DNA of 64,000 nucleotides from Tetracladium setigerum (taxonomy: Eukaryota > Ascomycota > Leotiomycetes > Helotiales): positions 3,100,001-3,164,000 of the forward strand of contig PZJY01000001.1 in NCBI GenBank assembly GCA_031472005.1, given 5' to 3'. A model generated the notes under the pieces. The model worked only from the letters and a program-made list of their open reading frames with translations, was not told the DNA's origin and ran no database searches. Below, piece by piece: positions 38,823-51,900 of this stretch. A program made the translations under genes and the position numbers. Numbering within the stretch: the stretch's first letter is position 1; every line of letters begins with the position of its first letter.

Positions 38823-40436
38823 CTAAAAACCTTGCTTTCGATGCCACTTCTCTTCCCATCCAGGATAGAACGGACTCTCTGGTAGCGTCGCCACCGCCCA
38901 GCTATCCTCGTTCTCATTCTCTGGCTTCACCACCCCACTAGCAATCTGCTCCTTCTCATACTCCTCAAATGCGGGAATGCACACATGCTCTACGTGCCAT
39001 GTATTCTTATACTCCATCAAATTCTTCTTCCCTTCCTTCAAGATCTTTAGCAAGAGAGAAGGAATGTAAGGCTCATCTCTAAACTCCTGCACGGGGGTGA
39101 AGATCCCCTTGAAATTGAATACCACGCCAGCACTCAACGGCAGTCTGCGCAAAGTCTGCCAGTCAACTCTCAGATGACACTCGTCAATTTTCAACCCCTC
39201 CTTCTGAATTGCACGAATGGCTTCATGCGGGTGACCAGGCGGCATGTACAGTGGTGTCTCGACTTCCAGACCCCAACTTCCACGTTGGATGGGCGTGTTG
39301 GTTGGCATCTTGCTGAAGTATCGGTCCATGCTGAATGCCATCTTCTCCTTGTAGTCTGGAATGGGTTTATGGATCTCTCTGAGGCCCATGCCGATCTTGG
39401 TGCCTACGTTCCAACCTAACGAACTGCAAACCATACCAGCTCGGAAGTAGTACAGTCCATCCTCCTCATTGCGGAGAACGATGGCGAAGTCCTCTGGGAC
39501 ATTATTCAACAATACATGCAACGGGTGCATGGCCGTCAGATCAGTTTCAGTTTCAAGAATACCGTTGTGAAACGTTTTCTTGTCCGCCGAGAGTGAGAAG
39601 TGAGCGGGATACCGAGCGCAGTAAAATTGCAAACACATTTCCATGAGTTCCTTGCACACCAGTTCTGATCCGGGAGGTAAGCCAACACATCTGATCCATG
39701 CTCCCTGAACAAATCTTGTCTCTCCTTAACGCGATCTTTATAGGTATTTTCAATTTCCAACCACCAATCTGGTTCCAACTTTGTCAACGCTAAAGCCGGG
39801 TTAGTCCACTTCCTTCCGAGAAATCTGAGTCGACTTACACATAGTTTGATGATACGTCCATCTGAAAGGTCTGTATGGCCTCGGCAATGCTTTAGTATAA
39901 TCGAAATTCTCGTATGGCTGCGGCAGCGGAACACCAGTCAGGATATCATAGGCTGGGAAGTCTCCCATGGCCTTGATCTCATCGGTAGAGAATCCTGTCG
40001 GAGTATACTTGAGCTCATCATTCTCGAGATCGTAGGATCTCGTTGTCGGGAGAGCATTCTCACGAGACAGCTCTGGAGATGGATCCGAATCTATCAGAGC
40101 AAGAAGTTTCGTAGATTTTGTTTGTTTTGCGAGCTCTATGAGAGCTGATCGCCGGGATGGAGGAAATGTATTGATGTAGTCTGGAGTTGAGGTTGTCGTG
40201 GAGACGGGTTCTTTTCCGTCGGAACGCCCAAGAGATGACTTCTTACTAGGCGAGAACGATCTTGGAGGGGTGGATGCTCCAGATGTTCGCCGGCGATGGA
40301 AGTTTAGTCGGACGAGCACTGCATCTCGTTGGCGTTTGTTGATCGACAGAAGTACTGCAGATACAAGCACGAACAATATCCCAAGACTAAGTCGCCACTG
40401 CTTTGATAGGATGTCGAAGAAGCTCATGATGGGCAT
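38823..40436 (-). CDS. Membrane-anchored DUF3445 protein (haem-dependent oxidative N-demethylase-like)
   Basis: Two exons (40436-39839, 39789-38823) give 521 residues after one correction. The N-terminus has a TM segment (LSLGILFVLVSAVLLSI) and a Ser-rich linker. The DUF3445 domain then runs from PYRPFRWTYHQTM through EPDWWLEIENTYKDRV, HPLHVLLNNVPEDFAIVLR, GMVCSSLGWNVGTKIGMGLREIH and RGSWGLEVETPLY to the end. Bacterial and fungal members of this family bind haem and oxidise methylamines or related groups; the fungal substrate is unknown. The frame breaks at the G run 39672-39674. One extra base joins GSDVLAYLP to GSELVCKELMEMC. Read as written, the protein divides into two frames. The family call is good, the reaction is inferred. 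Confidence 0.85.
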
Positions 40437-41859
40437 ATATGTTGGTTGATAATTGCTTCTTTAAAGTTCAGAAGTCAAGAGGAAAAGGTGTTGTACTTTG
40501 GTGTTGGGTGCTCAGAACCTCGAGTCTCTCCAGGTGTCTGATAAGATGAACCAACACAGAATGGCTGGCAGACAATCGAAAGGCGAACAGAGAGTTACTG
40601 AACAAGTATATATGAAGGTTGAAATCCTTATCGCGTGAGCCGAGGGAAGGTGGGTTATCAGCTTAGATGGGCACAGGACAGTACCACAGCTTTCGTTACA
40701 CTCGAAGAGGTAAAAGAAGTCAAGCAAATGAAGAGACAAGATGCAGCAATGGGGTGATGAATTGATAGTCTGCAATTAAGCGGATCAGATCGTTGCACCA
40801 ACACTTGAACGTCTGGCAGATAGAAAGACCAACAACAGAAGGAGAGAAGTTGGGGGAAGAAATGGGCTTCACGGTTTCGAGGCGAAGAGTATCTATCGCC
40901 GGCCACACCCCAACTTCCCCAACCCCATCCAGACAGATATTGTTGGCTGGCACTGCACTGCGCAACTGACAATAAACGAGTAGGAAGATAGATTATGGCG
41001 GACCAATTAAGGTTACCGTTGATGATCCAGAAGCTAGCAAAGCAGAGTCGCTGCCAAATGATGTTGCGCAGCACAGGTGTGATAGACAGAACAGACTGCC
41101 GTTCGCCTTGATCACCTTCATGCTAAGAGAGCTCGTGCATTGTCGTGCATTGCGCCTGGGTAGCAAAGCCCTATCAGGTAGATATGTGCGTCATGGAATT
41201 CCGGCTAGATGCGATGTCGAATGGATACCCGAACAGGAAGCTATTTCCCGTGCCAACTGCTCCAGGAGGGGGAAAGTCACATGGCTTTACGAGTAGAACC
41301 GCATGAGGGCCAGAGTATTTCAAACTCGAATCATTTCCTTGGACATCTTCATGAAGCAAGCACAGTCCTCGTGTAGAAAGGGCAGGTCTGTAGTTAGTAG
41401 GAAATATGTAGTAGGTAGTGCATACGTGCTGGAATCAATTGCTGCGTTTGATCACTCAAGGGGACAAAGTAGACAGATAGTGTTGAATAAATGTGACAGT
41501 TCTTCAGCTACATAAAGGTTATATACCCTGAAAAGCATCACCGTCCTAGAAACTAATCTAACTCGATCATAAACAACAATCCAAATCAATGGGGAAAGGG
41601 TATATGCGAAAGAACGCTCAACCACCTAACACCTACAGCATTGCTACACAGGCCAGTCCTGATACCCGGTCTAGTATCCATACCAGATGCAAAAACCTCC
41701 CAATGCCCTCCCATATCCCAGTTATAATATCATCCGAAGACGTGTAATAGTCTTTCGACAAACACCCAACATGCATACGTTGTACATGGTAAACGCTGAA
41801 AGCAAAATCGCTAAAATCTTCAATTCGGAACCAAAAAAAAGAAAGAGTTCCGAGACTCG
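40437..41859. other. Intergenic region before the repeat-protein gene
   Basis: 1.4 kb, including the promoter of the DUF3445 gene and the 3' end of the repeat-protein gene. No gene or repeat that I can support. Confidence 0.45.
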
Positions 41860-44800
41860 TTAGACGCCCGCAATCTTCTTGAATCTGCTGAATAGACCTC
41901 CCTGTGCGCTTGGTGCTCGGGAGTTATCAACAAATCCAGAGTCGCGACGGCTCGACCTTCGTGCATCGCCTTGGCTTCCTTCAGCTTCAGAGCTTTTCAC
42001 AGTCCCTCTGTCTCTGCGCTTCGACTCTCTTCTGCGCCGTCTCTCGTCTTGCTCTTCTACAACTCCGTCGTCAAATTTTGAGTGTCGACGCGTTTTCCTC
42101 AGATGACGTCGGGCATTTTCATCAGCATAGGCATCATCGGCAGTATTATCAGCAGGGGGTGCATCTGCTGCAGGCGCGTCTTCTGGAGGCGGAGGAGCAT
42201 CGGAGTGATCCTTTACCCAAGAATCTGTACCGGAATGCGGCCAGCCTTCTCTCTTGCTCTTATGCTTTGAACTATAGACTGGGCCATCGGCAGGGAGGAA
42301 CTCAGGCTCACGAGTCTTGCTTCCATTGCGTTGGTCAAAATAAGAATCTACAACGGGCGCAGACTTTCGGCGGCTTGTCCTTGGGGGAGCATCAGATGAT
42401 CGCATAGCTCGTCGTTCTTCGTGGCGGCGGCGACGCGCTTCATCGTCTATGGGAGCATCAATATGAGACCTCCTCCGGTCGTGTCGTCTCGTACGGCCAG
42501 AATCCTCGGGAAGAGCCTCGCCATCTGTCTGAGGAGGTTCTCTCTCGGCCCTCTCAGCTCGTCTTGCTTTTCGACGCTCGTTGCGCTCGGCATCCTTAGC
42601 TTCGGCTGCCTGTCGTTCGGCTTCTTCGAGAGCCTTTTGCTCACGTCTCGCAGCTCTTCGTGCGTCCTTGTCTGCTTGTCGACGGGCCTCATCATCCTCC
42701 TCTTGCTTGCGTCGGCGATCCCTACGCTCATCATCCTTGGCACGTCGAGCTTCATCGGCTGCTTTTTCTACAGCTGCTCGCTCTGCTCGTTTGGCATGGC
42801 GGGCGGCTCTTCGTGCTTCTTGGTCCTCCTCGCCAGCTCCACCAGACATCGTGACATCACGGTTTGCATCATCTGGCTCCGAGCGTTCTCTGGTTGACCG
42901 TTTGACCTTCCTATCTTCACGTCTTAATCCACGGACTCCGTCATCATCGGTCACAGTGGCTCGTCGCTTATTGTCAGGGCGAGATTTGCCCAGAAGCCCT
43001 CCCAACATGCCTCCAAGACCAGCGGCCTTCTTGGCGCTGCTTGTATCCGATCGCCTGAGTCCACGGAAGCCGAGATTCTCGGAAGGTCCTCCAGCATCGA
43101 CCATGACAATATCTTCTTCTGGTTTGGTCTGCACAGGAGATCTGGCGTTAGCGTTTGCATCCCTCGAAGAACGAGTCCTCTTCGGCCGAACGGGCAAAGC
43201 GGCGTCAGGAGGCATCGGTACGGCCGGTGGTGGGGGTGGTATCGGGTCGTTAGTTACCTTTGATTTTCCTTTGCGGTCTCGAGCTGGCTTCTCTGGGCTT
43301 GTTATATCGTCGTCGCCACCAACCATGATGATGTCTTCTTCATCCTCAAGGCCTTGGTGTAACCTGTCAGCCTCACCGTCATGCATAGAAGGAGATGGAA
43401 ACTTACCACGTGACCTGCTCTTCTTTTCGGATTTGCTGCGCGAGAGCTTTCCAGGAGTCACACCGAGCATTCTTGCTGCCTTTGCGCTCATCTCAGGAGG
43501 GTTGTCGGCTCCTTCAGGTGGAGGCGACAGAAGACCAGAACCATCCATGACCGCGGATTGCCTCCTCGAACTGGATCTCCCCATGGTGCTTGTCCGTCTT
43601 TCCGAGACCGACTTAGATCGTGACATGGGTGCCGGACTGCTGAACATGCTCGAGAGACCTCGGGCCTTTGGAGGTTTCTCTGCTTTATCTGCTTTGTCTG
43701 ACGAGGAATCCTTTGATGATCCCTTGTCCGTCTTTTCGCTGGGTTTCCTGGAGGATTTGGAGCGTTTTAAGTCGGCCTCCTTGGGCTTCTTCTCGTCCCT
43801 GACGGCAGGAACTTCTGCCTTGCGATCCTTGGATGACTTTTTGTCGTCTTTTCGAGGAGCGGCTCCCCAATTTCCCCACGATGAACCGTCGCGGACAACC
43901 TTTGGACGCTCCTTCTTTGCAGACTTGGGCTCAGGGGGGACCTCGGGCGCTGGGGGTGGAGGGGGTGGAGGTGGAGGTGGAGGGAGAGCTTCTTCTGCTT
44001 CAACGACAATGGGTTCCTCATATGCTGCCTTCTTGGACTTGGATTTGCTTTTCTTACTTGGCTTCTCAGTTGACATGTCGATAATCTCAACAATTTCATC
44101 GTCTGGATTGTCAGAGGGAAAGCTTCCAGGAACCTCCTTGGATCTGGACTTCTTGGGAGTAGGCGCAACGACTTCTTCTTCGACCACTTCCTCTGGCACA
44201 ATTTCCCGGGAGGCCTTTTCCTTCTTGGAGAGTTTGGTGGAAGAGGACTTCTTCTTATCCTCCTTAGGGGGTGGCAAATCCAGCGGAGGGGAAGGCGGGG
44301 GGGGCGGCGGTGGTGGCGCTTCTGCCTCCTTCGTTGACTCAAAGGCTCTGAGCCGGTCTGCAATCTTACCGCCAACCGGTTTCTTGCTGAGCAGCGATGG
44401 CTTCATCGAGGTTGATGCAGATGATTTCCATGAGGAAGTCGTGTCCTTGTCCTTCGCCGCAGTTGCTTCTAGAAGGCTTGCTTTGTCATCATTGGCAATC
44501 TCCGCACCCCCCTTGCTGCTTTTCTTGGTGGAGGATGCACCCCAGAAACTGAACGCTGAGGCCGCTGTGGGCACCGGGTCGCTGCTGAAATCAATCAAAG
44601 CATCGACCTCTGCTGGGTCGAGAACGAGCTCTGCTTCTGGCTCTGGCTCTGGCTCTGCTTCTGGCTCGGGTTCGACCTCTTTGGACTTCGACGACGACTT
44701 CTTGCTACTCTTACTCTTGCTGTCGCTCTTGGACTCCTTTTTCGACTTTTTGGACTCTTTGGCCTCTTTGGCATCAGCCAACTCCTTGTCTTTGGCCGCT

Positions 44801-47800
44801 TGCTCGTCAGCCGCTTTCTGCGCTGCTTCTGCCGCTTCCTTAGCTGCTAGTTCCTCTTCCGCCTCCTTGGCCGCGAGAGCAGCCGCTTCTTCTTCTAATT
44901 TCAGCTTCCTGGCAGCTTCATCTGCCTTCTTTTGCTGAGCTTTGCTCAATTTGGGCTTCTTGGCTCTACAAAACAATGCACGTCAGTATACTCTCCCTCA
45001 AAGATACGGAGCTCATGCTTGCTGTACTTACGCTTTTGCTGCTGCTGCTTCTTCTTCTTCTTTGGCTTTTGCATCCGCCTCTGCTTGGACTCGAGCTTCC
45101 TCCTCTTCCTTTTCTTTCGCATCAGCTTCCTCAATTGCCTTTCGAGCAAGCTCTTCGGCCTCTTCGGCCTCTTTCAGTTTGCGATCGGCTTCCTCTTTAT
45201 CGGCCTTTGCCTTCTTCTTGTCAGCCTCCTTCTGCTCCTTCTTTGTTAAAGCTTTAGGCGGCGGCTCGATCTCCTTAGACTTCGATTTCTTAGCTGAAGA
45301 TCCGAAATCCCAAGGGTCACCTTCGGGTTCGGTAAGGTCCATTGCTGGCGGCGTTGGTGCAGGAGGTAAATCGGCGATTTTCTTGGACTTGCCCTTCTTG
45401 TCTTTCTTCGCAGTGCTGCCCCAAGTGTCTGCTCCCCAATCATCCTCGGCAGCTTTGGTTTCCTCGATCGGATCAGCTTCAGGAGGGGGTGGTGGAGGTT
45501 CGTCAATGACTTCGATGGGGACATTCTTGTCTTTGCCCTTCTTCTTATCCTTCTTTGACGAGGTGGTGGTTCCCCATATGTCACTGGACTTTGGCTCTTC
45601 AATTGCATCTGGTTTGACGGACGCAGAATCATCAACATGGAATGAGGCTTCGGGAGATGCAAGGGCAGGAGTTTTCCCCTTCTTTTTCTTGTCTTTCTTC
45701 GCTGCGGGCGCACCCCAGCCGCTCATAAAATCGTCTTCGACTTCCGGAACAGCGGGAGGTGGTGTTGGAACGCGCGCGGGCACTTCCTCCACTAGGGACT
45801 TGGACGATGTTTTGCCAGTCTTCTTGTCAGACTTTTGACCCCAGTTCATCCAGTCATCGTCAGCAGGCTCCGCAATTGCTTCAGCGATCGACTTGGATTC
45901 TGGAGGTGGAGGTGAGGTTTCCTTGGTCTTTCCACCCTTCTTCTTCTTTGAAGTGGTGGCAGTAGTTCCCCACGTCGACCAACTATCCACTTCCGCGGGA
46001 GGCTCCTCCACAACTACTTTCTCCTCCTCCTTTACCACCTCTTCAACCTTACCTTTCTTAGTCTTGGATTTCTTACCGAATCCCCAAGAGTCGTCTTCCG
46101 CGACGGGCTCAGGCTCAGGTTCGGGAGGAGGGATTTCTTTGGCTTTTGGCTCGTCTAATGCAACAAAATATAAGTATCTTGCACATAATAAAACGAATGA
46201 GATGTCATGACATACCCTTCTTCTTCTTATCTTTCTTGGTAAACGAGCCCCAGCCAAATGAGTCTTCGACGACTTCCTCTGGCACAACTACAGGCTCTTC
46301 AACCTTCGGCACTTCGGGAGTCGTATCTTTGCCTTTCTTTTTCTTGTCCTTCTTAGTCGAAAATGCTCCCCATCCAGAGCTCTCCTCGACTACTTCGGCC
46401 GACTTCGTTTCCACTAGTGGTTCGGGTTCAGGCTCGGGAACAGGCTCGGGCTCCTTGATGACTTCTTTTCCCTTCTTTTTCTTGCCCTTCACACCAAATG
46501 CAGAACCCCATCCGGTCGACTCCTCTACAGGATCTGGTGTTTTTTCGGGTTCTTTTTCGATTTCGGGCTCTTTTGGTTTGACGGTATCTTCCACGACGTC
46601 CTTCCCTTTCTTCTTCTTGGACTTGCTACCAAACATTCCCCATCCGTCATCTTCGGCGACCTTGACTTCTGGCAATGGTTCTGGTTCCTCGATCTTTGGG
46701 GCTTCTTCCACAACACCCTTCCCCTTCTTCTTCTTGCTTGACTTTCCGAACAGTCCCCATCCGTCATCTTCTTCAGCTTTGACCTCTGGTACGGGTTCTG
46801 GTTCTTCGACTTTTGGTGGAGGCTCATCGATGATGCCTTTTCCCTTCTTTTTCTTGTCCTTTTTAGCTGTAGATGCTGAGAATCCTCCCCAGCCAAGATC
46901 ATCATTAGTAGTTTCTGCTACCTCCGGGGCTGCTTCTTCTACAACTGGTTCTGGGATAGGTTCCTCAACCTTCGCATAAAATTAGCATTCCATCTCATGG
47001 GTATATTGCATTGGAAACTTTATTGAAGGACACCTCAAGCCCGAAAAACTGGGTTTTCAAGTATAGCCCATAGACTAAAATTGACGTAAATGACAATCGA
47101 CAACTTACCTTTGGAGGTGGCTCAACAACATTTTTTCCTTTCTTGCCCTTTTTGCCCTTTGCCACTGGCGCGCCCCAAGGATCGTCGACTACGACAGGAG
47201 GGGCGTTGGTTCTGGTTCCGGTTCCGGGTCTGGGATTTTGACCTCCTCAACCACCTCGACAATCGTTTTGCCCTTCTTTTTCTTGGCCTTTGATCCGATC
47301 GAACCCCAGCCAAAGGCATCGGCAACTGGTTCAGGCTCTGGAGGTGGCGGCGGAGGAGTTTCTTCCACTTTGGCTACCTCCTCGACGACCTTGCCCTTTC
47401 CCTTTTTCTTATCCTTTTTAGAAGTTGAGAAACCCCAAGCATCATCCTCGACTGCTGCAGGCTCTGGTTCTGGTTCAGGAGCTGGTTCGACTACGGGTTC
47501 CTCAGGAACAGGTTCTTCGACAGCTAGTGAAGCTTTCCCTTTCTTCTTTTTGTCCTTTTTCGAACTGGGTGCTGAGAAGCCCCATCCATCGTCTGCTACC
47601 ACTGGATCTGGCTCTTTCTCCGGTTCAACAGCTGGTGGTTCCTCGACTTTGGGGGGATCCTCCGCGACAATGCCACCTTTCTTATTTTTCTTCTTCCCCT
47701 TTGCAGTGAAGGAGGAGATACCCCAGTCATCTTCAACCGCAGCTGGCTCCTCGGCTTTTACCTCCTCCTTTGGTGGTGGAAGCGGTTCGGGCTCAGCGGC

Positions 47801-48932
47801 TGCACCTTTCTTTCCTTTTCCCTTCTTCTTGGTTGTCGCGGCCCCCCAATCACCCCATGTGTCGGCAGCTGGCTCTTCGACAACTGGTTCAGGCTTGACT
47901 TCCTCCACTACCTCTGGTTCGGCCACCAGGGCACCCTTCTTCTTCTTTTTGTCTTTCTTGCCGCTGGTAAATCCAAAATCAAAAGTGCTAGCATCCGCTT
48001 CGGCTGGTGCTTCGGCCTTCTCCTCCTCTTTCTCTTTCTCCTCGTCTAAGGCGTCAAAAGAGAAGGTTGAGTCCTTCTTCTTCTTTTGTTTTGGCCTATC
48101 AATACTCCAAGGATTACTGTCGGCTGCCTCTTCCTTGGGTTTAGTATCTGTTGCGGAGGGCGAGGTAAGTCCGGAAAAGCCCCAGCTTGGAATTGTTAGC
48201 CCTTGATCACATAGAGAATTTGAAAGCAGAAGGTGATGGGGTTGAGTCAAAAAGAAAATCCACTATGGAGATGAACTGAGAATTTTCTGTTACTCGACAT
48301 GCTCGAGCGAGATAGAGAAATGATCTGCTCTGGCGAAGGTCCAACAATATAGACTCAAAGAGTCTCATATTAAAATAATCCAATAGAAAATGGACTAACC
48401 TGGCCGCCTTCGTGGTGCCTGTAGTCCAGCTACTTGCCCACGTACCAATACCAAACCCACCTCCTCCAGTCTTTGTTTCCGCTGCCGGTGTGTCAAAACT
48501 TAAATCTAGCATTGGCGACGTGTCCAGCTTAATCTCGTCGAAAGCATCGAAATCGCCGACCTTCTCAGCTATCACTGGATCTGGAACTGGAGCTGGGGCC
48601 GCTTCTTCGACGGCCTTTCCCTTCTTTGCCTTTCCCTTCTTTCCTTTGGCTGGTGCAAAGCTAGCCCACTCATCCTCCTCTGGGGGAGCTTCCCCGTCTC
48701 CATTTCCCTTGCCATCCTCTTTCTTGTCGTCGTCCTTCTTGTCTCCATCCCCACCCGCATCTGCACCGCCTGTATTGTCTTTGCCACCATCGCCGTCCCC
48801 TGCGCCAGCATTTTCATCCTTCTTTTCCTCAGGCTCGTCCCAATTGTTTTGTTTCTTCGCAGCCGCCTTTCCCTTCTTCTTCGCAGTCTGTTTAAAACCT
48901 GTTTCAGACTTGAAATCGATAGGTGGGGCCAT
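41860..48932 (-). CDS. Giant Trp-Gly / poly-Lys repeat protein (2,197 residues), unknown
   Basis: Five exons (48932-48400, 48185-47109, 46970-46216, 46154-45032, 44965-41860) join in phase if one base is added at the G run 47200-47203. The start is MAPPIDFKSETGFKQTAKKKG. Residues about 1-1150 hold roughly 23 imperfect modules. Each is an acidic Pro/Glu spacer (such as EEPEPVPEV), a core D-D-x-W-G-(W/F/x), and a basic block (KKDKKKKGK). A middle part has Ala/Glu/Lys coiled-coil-like sequence, poly-Pro tracts and Ser/Lys stretches. From about residue 1800 it is a highly charged Arg/Glu/Ala helix-like stretch (ARRAARREQKALEEAERQ). It ends GGLFSRFKKIAGV, a hydrophobic-basic motif. No TM or enzyme domain. 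It resembles disordered scaffold or tether proteins such as septal-pore-associated or leashin-type proteins only in general character; I cannot assign it. Confidence 0.85.
45032..48820 (-). repeat. Coding repeat array of WG/KKDKKKKGK modules
   Basis: Degenerate tandem array inside the giant protein, unit about 40-65 codons. Cores in order include DDWGISSF, DDGWGFSAP, DDAWGFSTS, FGWGSIGS, DDPWGAPVA, LGWGGFSAS, DDGWGLFGK, DDGWGMFGS, TGWGSAFGV, SGWGAFSTK, FGWGSFTKK, DDSWGFGKK and SGWGAPAAK. Each is followed by 7-12 mostly Lys/Gly residues. Divergence between copies is high, so it is an old array and not a recent satellite. Confidence 0.85.
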
Positions 48933-51900
48933 AGTAGGATCTTGGAAAAGCGACTGATCCTCTCGCCTCTGGTCTGGGGTAGGAGGGGTAGAAAGGGCTT
49001 CGACAGAGTGAGGGTATGTCGTTTGGCGAGAGCATTTGTGTCATGCAAGTCCGCTAGCTTGCCGTCCGACTCTGGATTCTTCCATTTCTCCAGAAGCTTC
49101 GGTGCGGTTTTCAAGGGTTCTAGATCCGCTCTGCAGGGCCACGTAGGCACTGGGTGTTGTTGTATAGTAGTCTATAAACAGGTGTTAGATATCTGAGTTG
49201 TTAGGTCTCCACACCGCTGTGCTGCAGGATCTCATAGCCGCTATTGTATGCACAGCTGCACGACAAACCACCACCACTGGGAAACACAAAAAAAGAAGGC
49301 ACAGACTCGCGAACGAGTTTGTTAAAGAATCGTCATTATTCCATACCAGTTCTAACGGGTATGCAGCTTCAGGCCTTCTGACGGTCCGCATCTGCACCCA
49401 TGTTCTGGCGATGAGCCTCAGCCTTATCCGTGTATCCTCCTCATCCCACCTCGACGTAATCGATCCATAACCTCTCCTTAGGGATCTTCGCAAGACAAGA
49501 AACCCGCGACCGCTGCCATTGTGTGTTCTGGAGGTCGTGTGATGGTGGGTAGCTGTCAAACTCATCGATGCTATTGATCCGGACTTTTCTCGCACAAGGT
49601 GATGCGTAACAAACGACGGGAATGCGGTAAAAAGCAGGCGAAATGCGCTGCTGGATGGCTGGGTGTCTTTGCGAGACTTTTCCTTCGCGAACCGGATGCG
49701 AAAGAAAGGATACTCCAGAAAGAAAGATCTGGATATTCAAGCGTGGTGTCGTATCGTTCGGATCGTCGTGTCGAGGCAAGGAACGGTAGCTTCGTTGGTC
49801 ACAAGGTTGTTTTTTTCTCTCCTAGCAACGAAGGGAGAATTGTTGTCAGGTCGTCCGTTTACTCGCACGGAGGTGTGTGTTGTGATGTGAGACAGGGGAC
49901 TGGCGCGCAAGAGCAACCTTATGTGAGCCCTTGAATTTGAGCCCTTATCGCTCGATCCTCTCTCAATCCGATACAGGCTCCTCGTCACATCTGCGGGTAA
50001 AAGGGCACCCAAGAAGTCTGTGCTATGAAGGGGGAGGAAACGAGGGATTATTTGTTATTATTTTTGGAGGGGGGAGTTATGGGGTTGAAGAAGCGCGGCT
50101 CTTCCTTCTTTCTCCTTCTCTTTTTTTGTTGATTGTTTTGCAGAGAATAAATGGCCCAATCCTTTTCCACGGTAATGCGACGGGCAAGCACGGTTAGCTG
50201 CAGCAAAGTGCTCCTGCTCCTACTCCTCCAATGGTAGCATCCACCGTGGTGGGCAAGAGAAGCAGCACAGAACCAGAACAGAACTCAAGCAGAGACACAA
50301 CCACCACGGCGCCATTGGCCGTGCTCCATATTTCAGGGCGTCATCTCCTACCTCGTTTTTCGGCGGTGAAGCGATCGATGGAAGCGCAATGCATCGAATT
50401 GCAGCGACGAATGCATTGTGCATGAGCAAAATTCGACGACGACCGCCCTTGGTTGGCTGGCCTGCTCTTGGGCAGGAATTGGTGTGGGTGTACCAATGCC
50501 CAATATAAGTGGTGTTTGCCCTTTCCTGGTGCCTCTCGTGGCTGGTCCAATAATCAACAATGATTCATCCTCAACTGGTTACTCGAAGCTTTCCTCCAGC
50601 CCGGAAATATCACACATCGCCGTGGCACACATTTCGCAGTCTACTACTCTAAAGGCCACGCATCTCCACTGAAGAAGCCAGGTGTCGCGAGCAGAAACCG
50701 ATCCGAGGGAGCATCTTGCATGCGCAAAATCTTCACGACATGCAGCCTGCCGTTTCATCGGGTGGAAGGTACAGTGCAGTAGTGGAGGAGGACGGCGGTG
50801 ATTCTGGTTCAACGCCCAACTCTATCTACCTTCCCCATGTATGGACGATGAGGGAAGCATAGTGGCAAAGCATGAAGCAGCCTCATCCCGCTGTCGCTAC
50901 TCTGATCAAATCCGTTGTCACTCTACTCTACAGTCAAAGTATATCCACCAGATTCGACATATCCACTATCGGGCGCAATAGCCTCTCCAGGAGATCCATC
51001 CGTCAAGTGACGATGAAGAGATTCCAGCCTTGGCGTGTGAAAGTGGGTGGTAGTACCATGCGAAGAAAAAAACATTCTTCACGATTCCATCAGGCTGGGT
51101 TTCGATATGTACGAATCGTGCACTTGTGTTAGCAATTTATTTCATGTCATTCTGTCTGTGTTGGCACTTTTTGGGGGGCAAGCATGTTCTTTGTAGGAAA
51201 CAATAGATGCAGTCGCCGACCTGCTACAATTTCGTGTCCTTCGAATCTGTTTTAAATTGTATTTTTGCAGCAATTGATGTCTCTTCATTTTCTCCACGGA
51301 AAAAAAGAATCTAAATCTGTTCACTGCAATTTTGCTACAGCAACCTCGTTGTCTCATACCTGGCATCAAACATTTATCATGCATGCATGGGCAGCCTGTA
51401 CGTACACGTTTTTCCACGGAGTGACATGTTTCAAGGTTAATCATCGATCAATATCAAACAGAAAGCCTGTCGAATCTTGGAACAAGGAGACTGTCTTCCG
51501 CACAGACTGTCATATTTTTGCCCCGGCAATGATCTGCTTCTCAATATACGGTTTCGCGGTTCAGGTGTGGGTGCACAGAGTTGGATGCCGAGTAACCTCT
51601 TGTGCATTTGTGGCTGCTTGAGGGATGAGGATACTTCAAAGGCACCGTCGCACAAGGGCAAGAGGGATAGTTCGCTGGCAAGGCTCTGCGACAGTCTGCT
51701 GGATGGCACGAAGCTTGTCAGTACAAGTTTGGGGCTGGTACCTCCGTAGAACTGTGAATCACTCTCCAGCTTTGAAAAAGGAAGTCGGATTCTGATGGTC
51801 CTCTTGCTATTAGATCTTAGTAGCAAGCGAGAAATGCATCGTCAATAAGACGAGGTACTCCTCAAGCAGCCAACCCAACCAGACAGACTTCGCGGATACA

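Noticed and set aside
42581..44938. Long + strand open frame (785 codons) and similar + strand frames at 44942-45838, 46146-46979 and 47238-48206
   Set aside because: They are antisense shadows of the Lys/Glu-rich repeat gene: AAG and GAG codons read as CTT and CTC (Leu, Phe, Ser), leaving no stops. The translated products are Ser/Phe/Leu low-complexity sequence with no sensible start.
41860..48932. Calling the repeat protein leashin (Woronin-body tether) or another septal protein
   Set aside because: Only general features (length, disorder, repeats, charge) agree; no specific motif that I can verify.
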